Part shown: positions 1 through 11,100 of the stretch, piece after piece
Numbering within the stretch: the stretch's first letter is position 1
Layout of the letters: each line of letters begins with the position of its first letter
NCBI RefSeq assembly: GCF_000485595.1
Contig: NW_014577116.1
Span: forward strand, 602,160-647,004
DNA length: 44,845 bases
DNA from: Priapulus caudatus
Lineage: Eukaryota > Priapulida > Priapulimorpha > Priapulimorphida > Priapulidae
Reading direction: 5' to 3'
Program-made: the position numbers and the translations under genes
The notes under the pieces: model-generated
Seen by the model: only the letters and a program-made list of their open reading frames with translations
Told to the model about the DNA's origin: nothing
Database searches by the model: none

Positions 1-741
1 AAAGAATTTTTCGTCAGTGGAAGATATAGTTTCACCTATAATCTCGCTAGTTGTTGAAAACTATTCTGGTCGATACTCATACTAAGAAAATATGATGAGT
101 ACTGCCAACAAGGAGTACTCATAGGGATCTTGCCGATACTCATACATAAAAAAAATGGTGAGTAAATACTCATCAACGCCAAAAATTATCTGGAGCACTG
201 GTTAAAGCATATAAGTCAAAGTTAGTGCATTTTTTAATTTCTATCTAGACATGGACGGGCGAGCACATAACAGTTATAATACAATGCCAAGCTGGTGTAA
301 CTGTATAATTGCCATTTGCCACATATGCTCTGGGAAAATACTCGGCACATTATTTATGAAAAGGACAGTTATTTGTAAAAGATTAAATATGAAACGGTGT
401 ACTAGTCATTAAAAGTGCATTCCTGCCCATATATCCATCAATGTATCTAATCATAGTAGTATTCCATTTATGAATTTTGTACACAAACAGAAAATATTGA
501 TAAGATAGACTCAACACAAGGGCTGCCTTGTTAAAATCTTGGTTTTCGTATAACGTCATCCGATAAATGTGCAGGCGAGAAATATTTACACAGCAACTGT
601 AGACTGGCTAGACTTTTGCTATATTTATCTGTGCATCGGTAGGGCATGCAATATAATATGAATGAAACTGAAATTGGTATCGTTGTACTGATATCTAGGG
701 AAAGTAAGTGTGACTAATATATTATTATTTTCTAAATGCCA

Positions 742-1217
742 CATTACTAGGGCTGATAGGGTTCTATGTCCCCCAGGGTACTATCGGAGGGTACCCTGGG
801 TACGGTTCGATATATCGGAAAGTACCTTGGGGTACTATACGATATGTCACTGCGTACACTGCATTGTCCCACCGTACCCTGACTTTCTCCCAACTGATGT
901 CGTAATATATACACTCTGTCAAGTTACCACATCACATAGAAGAAACCTCAAAACATCGCAATCCAATAAAAATGTATGCTATGTTTGACTATATTTTTCT
1001 TTTTCCTTTGTTTTAAACGAAGGGCTAGCTTTTATATTTTAGTTTTACAACATCAGAAATACATCGGTTACAAACAAGTCGGTGTACGGTGGGACAATGC
1101 AGGGTACGCAGCGACATATCGTATAGTACTCAGAGGTACTTTCCGATATATCGAACCGTACCCAGGGTACCCTCCAATAGTACCCTGGGGGACATAGACC
1201 TTATCAGCATTACTAGG
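742..1217. repeat. Foldback MITE-like element with 10-bp target-site duplication
   Basis: About 130 bp at the left end (GCTGATAGGGTTCTATGTCC...) recur as an imperfect reverse complement at the right end (...GGACATAGACCTTATCAG). The internal spacer is AT-rich. CATTACTAGG occurs directly at 742-751 and again at 1208-1217, flanking the arms, so the element proper is about 752-1207. A duplication of 9-11 bp with long inverted arms is typical of Mutator-like (MULE) MITEs; that assignment is inference. The arms are rich in GGGTAC and GTACCC steps. There is no transposase, and short open frames here are products of the repeat. Confidence 0.8.
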
Positions 1218-1542
1218 AGTTTCTTTTACAAAAAATGTCACTTCAGTGAGCTGCACAAAGTAATTTGAAATTATTATCACAGATTAGCAAGCGTGTGCTA
1301 ATCTGAACCTATGTGACGCTGTTGCACTGCTGTTTGTAGCCGCTGAATTAAGTTAATTTTGAACAAACAGACATGTTATTGTTAGTTTGTTTAAATTTTG
1401 CAATCTATATTTATCAATTTGCAAGGCTTATTTGTGCTAAGTGTTGCATTTTTGAGATGTTTTTTGTGTACATATTATTCAAAACATGGTAGTGTTTGTA
1501 TTGGAACATTTATGGAAGCTTATTATCGGGAAATGCCATTTT

Positions 1543-1586
1543 ATCAGGAGTCTATCAATATATATCAATATTGATAGACTCCTGAT
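1543..1586. repeat. 44-bp palindrome, ATCAGGAG-ended family
   Basis: This is a near-perfect inverted repeat with 19-bp arms (ATCAGGAGTCTATCAATAT) and a loop of a few bases. The same ATCAGGAG terminus, with its complement CTCCTGAT, bounds palindromes at 3026-3065 and 6396-6432. Single ends occur near 2071, 3420 and 17775. It is probably a very short non-autonomous element, and the RNA would form a hairpin. Confidence 0.7.
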
Positions 1587-2188
1587 TTTATGTTAGTCAG
1601 TGTCAAAAAGAAGTATATTTGTGGCTACGCATACATACATCATGCATACATTACATACGTGGCAGTAGCTAGTGCTCCTGCCCAAAGTAATAGACTAAAA
1701 TATTGTAGTAAATTGCTTCGTTAATTTATGTATAACTAGCCATATCAATGCTTGTTGCACCATCGTGATCATGACTAAACATTTGTGAGTCTTGCCGAAA
1801 TAGATAGTACAATATATTAAGGCTGCTCAAAGGCATTGTGTGGTGCTTTTGTGGTATACTATAATGATAATGTTACGTGCAGTCTTGAGATTTGCACAGT
1901 ACTATGGTGGTGCACCACTGAATCAAAATTTGGTTCCGATGATTGCATAATACAATAATATCAATCACAGGATAATATACTTTCAGAAGTTGAGACTTCG
2001 TTTGTTGTTTATTAATGGTGGCTAATAAACCATGTCATATATCATATTTTAGGAAAAATCCAAGTTTAATATCAGGAGTGAATGAAAACAAAATGTTTTT
2101 GTGCACTTTTGATAAAATCACAATGAGCTTTTTGACAGATAGTTAATACCGCTATAGATTTATAATGACGCTTGTATTTATGCTGTAG

Positions 2189-5100
2189 GTATGAATGCAG
2201 CTCTGCGTGCGGTAGTGCGTATGGGAATCTACGTGGGCTGTAAAGTCTTCTACATCTACGAGGTTTGTGTTCTTATTACATGGTTTAATGTAGATGGTTA
2301 TTTCATGTCTGTATATATACTCCTGCTCACTGATAATTCTATGAAAGTAAATGTTACTGTATGCAGACTGGTGGTCATGTATTGATTAAACTTATCTTGG
2401 GCAGGCTGTATACAGGGAAGCCATATAAGCATTCTATAGCTGTGAAAGTGAATACTATAATAGTCATCCAAACTAAACAATTCTGAGATAAATAAACGTG
2501 GATATTCTGTTATGGAAAGTTACTAGCCAATACTGTCAGTCTATTTTAAAACATATACATGCCTCTTATGTGAATGTGTTTCATATAGCTCTGTGATGCC
2601 TGTTCCATTTAGGCATCAGTCTTGCTTTGCTCTACTTTTACACGTTTCCATAGCTAAAGATAGCAAGGTCATGCCAGCGAGCAGGAGCTGCGGGTATATA
2701 TGGACATGCTGTTGTATGAGCCTTCTAGACTTCTATTATTAAATTCTATTTAGGATCAGGAAATTCCTCATGTTTCATACATGTTATTTTACTTACGGGC
2801 TTACAGCATACATTTATAAGGTCACTTGAAATGTTAAAATGCCAGTGCAACTAAAATGGTGTATGTTAACATACACATGTTAAAATCATTAGAATTCCAT
2901 CCTCTAAAGAACATATTGTTACTGTTAGGGGAGTTTTTTCATTAATTTATGCATAGCTTTGTATTTAAATCAGATTATCAAGGATACTTATATGGAGTAA
3001 AACTGTTTTGTGGGTATACTATATTATCAGGAGTGAATAATAGATCTCTGTTATTTACTCCTGATATTATGTTATGGCACTGCGTAGAAGCTATGGTAGA
3101 AGTGTAATTCTTCTCTCACTAATTATTGTTGATTAGTTGGTTGATCAAACAACATGTGACTATTCATATCATAATTTATCCTGAAAAACAGGAGGTGAAA
3201 TGTGAATACCAGAGACAGCAGGTGAAATATCAGTTATCGGGTTATCATAATCAATAATACTAATAGCTATGTATTTGCTGTCATGGTAACCACAGTAAAA
3301 CTTGTGGGATGCAGTAAATTTGAACAGTGTAACACTGGTGCATTTCTGATTTCACAATATGCTTAACTAAACCAAGTACTACTTTTGCATATTTGACAAT
3401 TAAAGCTAAAAAATATTAATATCAGGAATTGATAATGGTGAATATGAACCTGGTAAATGGTTGGTACAGCAGTTACACGAAGTCCAGAAATTTTCACTTG
3501 CCCTACCAGAAGATTTACTATTTCTTCAGAAGATCTTGAATCAATGCAAAATGAAACCTGATTGTTTCATTGTTATTTCCACTTGGTCTGTGATATTCAA
3601 ATGTTTTTATACCTATTCATCCTATGGAGAGGTGGAATAGCTGCCATGACTTTACCTATTGTAGTGAATATCTCGAAACTCGAAGCACTTGTGTATGGTG
3701 TATACACAGTGGAAAGTTGTAAAATCAGGATTTTATTTATTTATCGTTTATATTAAAATGACTATTGCGAGATTTTTGCTCAGAAAAACTAAATATAGCT
3801 GAATATAGTCTCACCTGACAGCGAAAATATCACTGATTACACCAACATTAAAAATACTAAGATTTTATGCAGTTATAGCATAGAAAATTGGATATGAACA
3901 CATCGTAACAGCAATGCATTTTATCGTGTCGCGACAATGCCTAATGGCAGAATTGGTATACTCGTATTTGTGTCGGTGATGAATTGAAAAAAAGTGCGTG
4001 CCTGCACTGTGGGTATGGCAGATAAGCGGAGGCACCACAAGCCAATCCATACATCCTGTTAGTTCAAGATGACAGAAAACGAATGTTTACAAAAACGATT
4101 AGTTCGAAACTGGCAGTTTTCGGTGAATACGAAGGTTCTAAGACATTTTATTGTTACTCTAGACAATTGCTGTTACTCAAGCAATAACAGTAGGTATCAT
4201 GAAAGTGGGGAAACACTGGAAAATTCTCGCAATAATCGCTTTAATATAAGAAAAATTGGCATGTGGGGTATTCAAACCAGAAGGTAAATGCCATCATGAG
4301 AGCTGGAGTTATATTGATATTGTATCTAAAACTGATTGTTTTGGAAATATCTTTGAAGGGTTATCAAGGTATGGTAGATGGTCATATTAAGGAGGCTACC
4401 TGGACAAGTCCATCTGGCATCATTGAAAAGGTATACCTTATAGGGTGATTAAATTCGTGATAGGTGGTAGCACCACTCGGCAGGCGTTTTCAGATTTTCA
4501 GGGGCAACATTCTTTTGTATTTTATGCCACCTGACATACTCTGTATCTATTACAATGTGATTTTTTAGAGCAATATAACAAATATGTGTTTAATTTAGAT
4601 ATTTTAACGTAACTATTGATGTGTGAATAGGTGTCTTTTTGCACCCGTGTCACTCGCTAAAAAGCTGACGACCACTAAAGATGTGCATAAATTGTTTTAC
4701 CTTTAACTGTTCTGCCTCTGCAGGGAGGCACGGTGATTGGTAGCGCGCGGTGCAAGGAGTTCCGCGAGCGCCCCGGCCGCCTGAAGGCTGCCGCTAACCT
4801 AGTCAAGCATGGAATCACCAACCTTGTTGTGATCGGTGGCGACGGCAGTCTGACAGGTGCCAACCTCTTCCGACAGGAGTGGCAGAGCCTGCTTGAGGAG
4901 CTCGTTCAGACTGGTGAGAATGGCGTGCCTTGCTGAAATACAGAACAGCATGTATGTAGCGAAGAAACAAGTACAGTTGCTGCTGTGCAGTGCACAGGCC
5001 GATGTCTATCTCACATCAGTTAAGATGGGGAGGTGTGGCCATGTCTGTATGTCTCCAATGTAGGGCATGGTTGTTACCATTCCCCATTGGTTGAATGTTG

Positions 5101-8100
5101 TTGAAGCCCTCTCCTCACTGCCTTAATGCAAGAACTGCTCTCAAGAAGGCATAACGGGTTCACTGAAAATGAGCAAAATGGGCACAAAGAAAGTAGTGGA
5201 GGAATTTGATTATAATGAGCGACTCCAAGCACAAATTTACATTATGCTCTGTGAATTTTGCTTATTTGCTTTGATATTGTTTTTGTCATGACAATTTAAC
5301 TATATATTTTTTTGATTTTTATAAAAAAAAATTGTTCTATTTTTCTGTTCTCGTGTTCTATTTACTTCGATATAATGGCTTTAATATAATATAAAATATA
5401 ATATAATTTAATATAATATAATATAATATAATATAATGGCTTTAATAGTGGCTGGTGTAAACGCAGTTATAGGATCGGCACTGTGCACTCTAATCACATA
5501 TTCAAATCTAACACATAGTTGGTTTATCTGATCTGTCAGCTCAGTGGTATATAGCAGTAGTAGTTCAGTAGCTGTTTGATAAGTGTAGCGTTCAATCCGT
5601 GTCCTCTGCTTATTGCGTTTCTCTGATAGTGTTGTATCGCACATTGCTGACATGAGTATATATTGTGTGTCAACTGTCAAGGTTAGCAGCACAGATCTGA
5701 ATGAGTTTGCCTTTATCTAAATAGTTCACGTGAAATTGCAGCACGAATGTATATAAACAACCTTTACATATACATTTTATTGCAAATGTATATCTGGTCT
5801 TGGTAAAATAAGCTAGCCATAATGTGAAAATGGTGGGCCAGCTAGGTTGAAAAGATAAATAATAGCCACGTCTAAAGATAGTTTGTGGAGTGAGGAAGTT
5901 TTTTGCTGTACATTTACAACACTGGCATATACCGTTATCCTATTCTTCACTGCCGCATGCTCAAAATACCACTAAGCAAAACGAGCGGCCTAATCGGGAC
6001 AGTATACATGAGAAAAATAATAGCAGGTCAGAACTATATACCATAAACTGTTTTTTTCTTGTGGTAACCACTCTGTTGCCCATGTACTCCTGGTGAGATG
6101 ATGGGAACATCCCTTTAGAAAGGCGCACTGCCGCTGCACTCTGCCAATATCTGTTGTAGTCTAACAAATCAATACAGCACCAGCCTCTGCTGTATGCGGC
6201 TTCTGTTTGGTGTCTAGACCATAGAGAAGATGATGTAAACTAACCCAGGTGTTTAGCTACAGAATAGCATAATGCCATCCGAAAAAAAACAGTGTTCTTG
6301 TATCAGCACAATGGGGAAAAACAAGTTGAAATAGCTTCCTTTTTAAAAGTTGCCTTATGTTTGCCTAAAAACCAGCTTTTGAGCTGCAGTATAATATCAG
6401 GAGCGTATAATGACAAATTATACGCTCCTGATTTGTCAGATGATACGCTCCTGATTATACGCTCTGATTTGTCCTATATTTGTCATTATACGCTCTTGAT
6501 AATATGCAATATTTGAGCCTGCAGGCCTTGCACATAGCTCTAGTTACATATCTGTTATATTGCGTCCTGGATCATTCACAAAATTATAATGAGCATAATT
6601 TTGTCCCAGCGTAAGATGAACTATCTGTGATTGCATTTGTATTTCCAACAACCTTCATCTGCACCATAGCATATACCTGAGTGGCATTATGATAAATTTA
6701 ACATTCGTTATGGGAGAAAAAGAAAAGGAAATGGTTATTAAATAAGTGTACAGTGATATACCCCGTGATACGTAATTAAGTACCTTTGAACAAATGTTCT
6801 TAGTGCAAAAATCCATTTATGAATTTACATGATAACATTTGACTCCCCTTATGTAATTGCAAATATATTACCATGGAAATCTTTCAGTTTAATTATGTAA
6901 TAGAGTCACAATTATGAATGCCAGTAAACATTTTACAGTATAAAAATTACGGATGAGCGAGTTGCCGTGTCCATGAGATGTCCATAGATCCGTATGAGCT
7001 GTGGTCATAATGTACAAATTGCTTATGGGAAAATCTTCATGACCTTACTTGCTGTAAGACGGAGTGTCACTGTACGTACTATTATGATTTTGTCACAAAC
7101 CGAATGACTAACCAAACTATCTAAATAGCTCAATGTGATTCCAAAATCTACGGAACTCGCCCAAAGTCTTGTGTCTATTTTATGTCTGTGTTTGCAATTC
7201 TGCATGTGTATTCATTGTCTACCAATTTAGTACTAAAATTACAGTATCACTGTATATTATATCCCCCAGAAACGATTACGTTGGAGCAGTCTCAAGCATG
7301 CTCAGCACTGAACGTAGTAGGCATGGTTGGCTCTATCGACAATGACTTCTGTGGCACTGACATGACTATTGGTGCAGACTCAGCTCTGCATCGAATTATG
7401 GAGGCAGTGGATGCAATCAGCACAACTGCGCAAAGGTATGGTTCTTTGCAAATTCATCGACATTCACCTAGCGATTGTAAACGTTCGGCGTAATTGGTAA
7501 TTGATGCGACTGCTTGGCATGATTGTCAGGTTGCTTTAGCCAATCATTGTTGTGAAAGGATATTGTAAAAGACTATTGCACCAAAGTGCTGCAAACTCAT
7601 CAATTTGACATCCATGTATGTAAATCAATGTATGAACTGATCTAGCGTAAAGATGCATTCCCACGCACATGTTTGTGACCAACCACTGTAAAAACGCAAG
7701 TAAATAACTCACTATACACTTAACTGAACGTTAGCTTTGAAAATAAAACTGTAAAAATATGTATCAAGCCTATATTCCCTCAACGAAAAAACAACTGGAA
7801 AAATGTGTTTTGCTGCGGTTCTGTATCATGGCGGCAAGAGTCGACGCAGGTCACGTAACCAGCACAGCTATAGATATCATATAACACGTACATGTATGCA
7901 TTAAATTAGCATGAGCATATGCAGCCTTCATGACCTTCAGCGCTTAGCTCATGCTCATGCTTGTTACAATGGAGCATGGCACGCATGGCAACAAGAGGCG
8001 TCACAACATCGCCGCAGTGCGGCAAAAGTAAACGCTGTTTGAAACATTCAACCCGACACTTTCACTTTGTAGTCTAAAAGCTTTGATTGAACGCATTCCT

Positions 8101-11100
8101 GACCTTTGTTTTACCTATCACACATACATGCAAGTACAGACGTGCAATGTTAAAATAATTCAGTTTTGCCTGATATTATGTTTTCCACTTGAAACTTTGA
8201 GGCAGGGCACCTTTAATTAACCTAGAAACTATCCAAGGGCGGGAGCATGGATATTTCACTCGGATAGTTAGGTTAATTCATTGAATTCATTTATTCATTT
8301 TTTCTATCATTGAGACTATTTATTGAGGCACGGTTTGGGATAGCAACGAAGTGAGAGCTCATCAGAAAAAAGCCAGCCACTATAGTTTTGTATACTCCAC
8401 CTTGTTCAGTTGTTGTACAACAAGCAGTTGTTGTGCAGTTTTCTACCGCGTATTGCACACACTTCATGAATTTAAAGACGTAACACCATTTTCATTGAGC
8501 AGTCATCAGCGCACGTTTGTGCTGGAGGTGATGGGACGTCACTGCGGCTATCTAGCACTTGTCGGTGCCCTTGCCAGCGAGGCGGAATATGTCTTCACGC
8601 CGGAGTGGCCACCGGAGAAGAGCTGGCCAGAGCAGCTGTGCAGAAAGCTGGGCAGAGTGAGTATGCAGATGTTAGTGCTTATGATGTAGCAGTGTGCTCT
8701 ACTTGCTTTCTATCAGTGCTGGGTCAGCATCAACTTCGGGATGCGGGTTAAACAAGTTATGCGACAGTTAATGCAATGAAACATATCTATCGATACTGGG
8801 GAAAAATGCGTGGATGTCAAAAGTATGACTGTAGGTAACTGTGCTTTACTCGAGTGTTTGTGTTTCAGACAAGGGAAGCCGGTCAGAGGCTAAATATCAT
8901 TCTAGTAGCTGAGGGAGCTATAGATATAGAAGGCAATCCCATCTCTGCTGAGGATGTTAAGAAGGTAGGCTTCATTATTAATAGCAGCATGCTCAGAAAA
9001 CCATCAAATTCAAAATGCTCTGGCAACCTGGACCTCAGGGATTCACTAACCAGTGTTTTCCACAGGCCTTTAGTGCATGTCAAGTCTGACAATCCTTCAA
9101 AGCTGGAGCTAATTTGGGACATCCCATAAATTCTCGGGCATGCCTTAATTTACAGCTGTGTTTTGACGATCCAAACCCAATTAAGCCCTCTACTTCTTTT
9201 CAATATTTTTCCGTTCACTAAGTGAAAATAAAACAATACATAGAACAGACATAGAAAGTTGTTAAATGTAAAAAATCAAAATATCCCTCCCTTGTCCATC
9301 CATAAACAGCATGCCTACTGAAATTCCTGGAGAGAACTCTGATAACATGCTGCATAACTTTGAATAAAATTAGGTTGAAACCATATAATACCAAGTATTA
9401 TTCATAGTTATTAGCCATATCAGGAAAATGATTTAATTATATTTATTACTGGTTTTTTATCCACACTAATTTCCTTTGTGCCAAGTGAAATAAATAAACA
9501 GCGCCTTACGCTTATGTGAGTTTCAACTATAAGAGGGAACAATTTAAATGCACTACTTATGCCTGTGGTAAAATCTAAGCTCCGATACGTCGGCTTTTGC
9601 GTTTATTCTTTTCGCCATTAAAAGCGTGTAATGATTGCATGTGCACTTGTAGGTGATTGTGGATAACCTGAAGCAGGACACCCGCATCACTGTGCTGGGG
9701 CACGTGCAGCGGGGTGGCAAGGCATCCGCCTTTGATCGAATTCTGGTAAGAAACGGGAAGACCGTATACTGTCCACTCTTGAAACTGACGAACTACTCTC
9801 TTACGAACTTCAAACTTTGAATTTACGAGGAACTCAGTTTTGTTGCAAATTTATTCGTTAATAGAATAGTAATTTCTACTGAGCGTGGGTTCTGTAGGGC
9901 TGCCGCATGGGTGCAGAGGCAGTGTTGGCATTGATGGAAGCCACTCCAGAGACCCCTGCCTGCGTGATATCACTGGATGGAAATCAGACTGTCAGAGTTC
10001 CCTTGATGGAGTGCGTAGAAAAGGTACAATTAAAGCATTGTGGTTTATATAGTGACCATAAATTTTTACTTTTCTTTTTGTTTTGATTTCATGAAGTGGG
10101 GGGTCCATGCAATAAAGCCCCCGTCACACTAGAGCTACGCTCATCACGATCGCCCCACGCTCAAAAAATTTGGCCGAGCGTGGTGAGAGCGTGGCCAATT
10201 GGGCCCCAGCGCCGATACTACGAACTAAGTGCGTCTTTACCCCGATCTCATTGCGCCCAACAAGCTTTCACCACGCTCCATACCACGCTGCGACCAATCC
10301 GATCGCATTGCGTTCAAACGACGCTTTCACTGCGCCTAAGCAACGCTCCTAGTGCGACTTAATGATGCTCTAGTCAGGCGCCGACTGGGCTGGCAACGAC
10401 CATATAAATACCTCGCCACGTTCTAGACATCATCATTCGTTCTGCCGTGCTGTTCACATCAAGATTATTTTCTACTATTTCTCCTCCTCATCTTCCTCAG
10501 CATGAGGGCTTGGCAATCAAGTAATTCGAGTTGTCCTTCTACGAGAAACATGGCATGGAGTAGTGTTGCCTCATCCATAGTGGACACTGAGTGGGGTGGC
10601 CAGGGTATAACCTCAATTTATACCCCAAGTTCGCAGGACGTGATCTGAGCGTGATATTGACGCAACTAACACGTAATGCGAACGCCACAACGGCGTGGTC
10701 TGAGCGTGTTGGGCATAGTACAATTGTAGTACGAACGGGTCGAGCTTGCTAGAGACGCACCATGGTCATAGCGAGAGCGTGGTCAGGTCGCAGAGACATC
10801 TCCATGGACGTAGTAACAGCGTGATGAAAACGTATTGACATCGTGCTGAGAACGGGGCGACAATTTTCACGCACCCGACACGCTTGCGATACGATCATTA
10901 AGTTCGTACTACGCTCGAGTTACGTGGGTACTACGCCTTCCACGTCTCTAATACGCCCGCACTGCGCTGTCTTTCCGCCACGCTCGCACCACGATTGTTT
11001 TGAACATGCTCAAAATTTGGCGACGCTCTCCATGCTCATGGTGACTGCACCGCACTCGATCGCGATCGCAGTCTGTCCATAGACGTTCATACTGCGTTCT

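Larger units (their letters stand above)
1..2188 (+). other. Intron of phosphofructokinase, 5' side, exon 1 not in window
   Basis: The first recognisable coding exon starts at 2189 and already lies inside the N-terminal nucleotide-binding region. Its first two bases complete a glycine codon begun in an upstream exon. I looked for an upstream exon encoding the usual SGGDAQ-type motif and saw none, so this stretch is intron. It holds a foldback element at 742-1217 and a short palindrome at 1543-1586. Otherwise it is AT-rich non-coding DNA. Confidence 0.75.
2189..10023 (+). other. PFK N-terminal catalytic half (eight exons)
   Basis: These eight exons encode the catalytic half. Counting the first Met (codon 2191-2193) as visible residue 1, the ATP/Mg loop [10 protein letters not shown] begins near residue 86. 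The active-site motif GSIDND is at about 132-137; by homology its first Asp, at about 135, is the general base. The fructose-6-phosphate-binding MGRHCGY and GHVQRGG motifs follow. No catalytic residue appears altered. Exon 4724-4913 is strongly GC-rich at third positions, whereas 7270-7435 is not. Upstream exon(s) with the start codon and the SGGD-type motif are outside the window. Confidence 0.9.
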
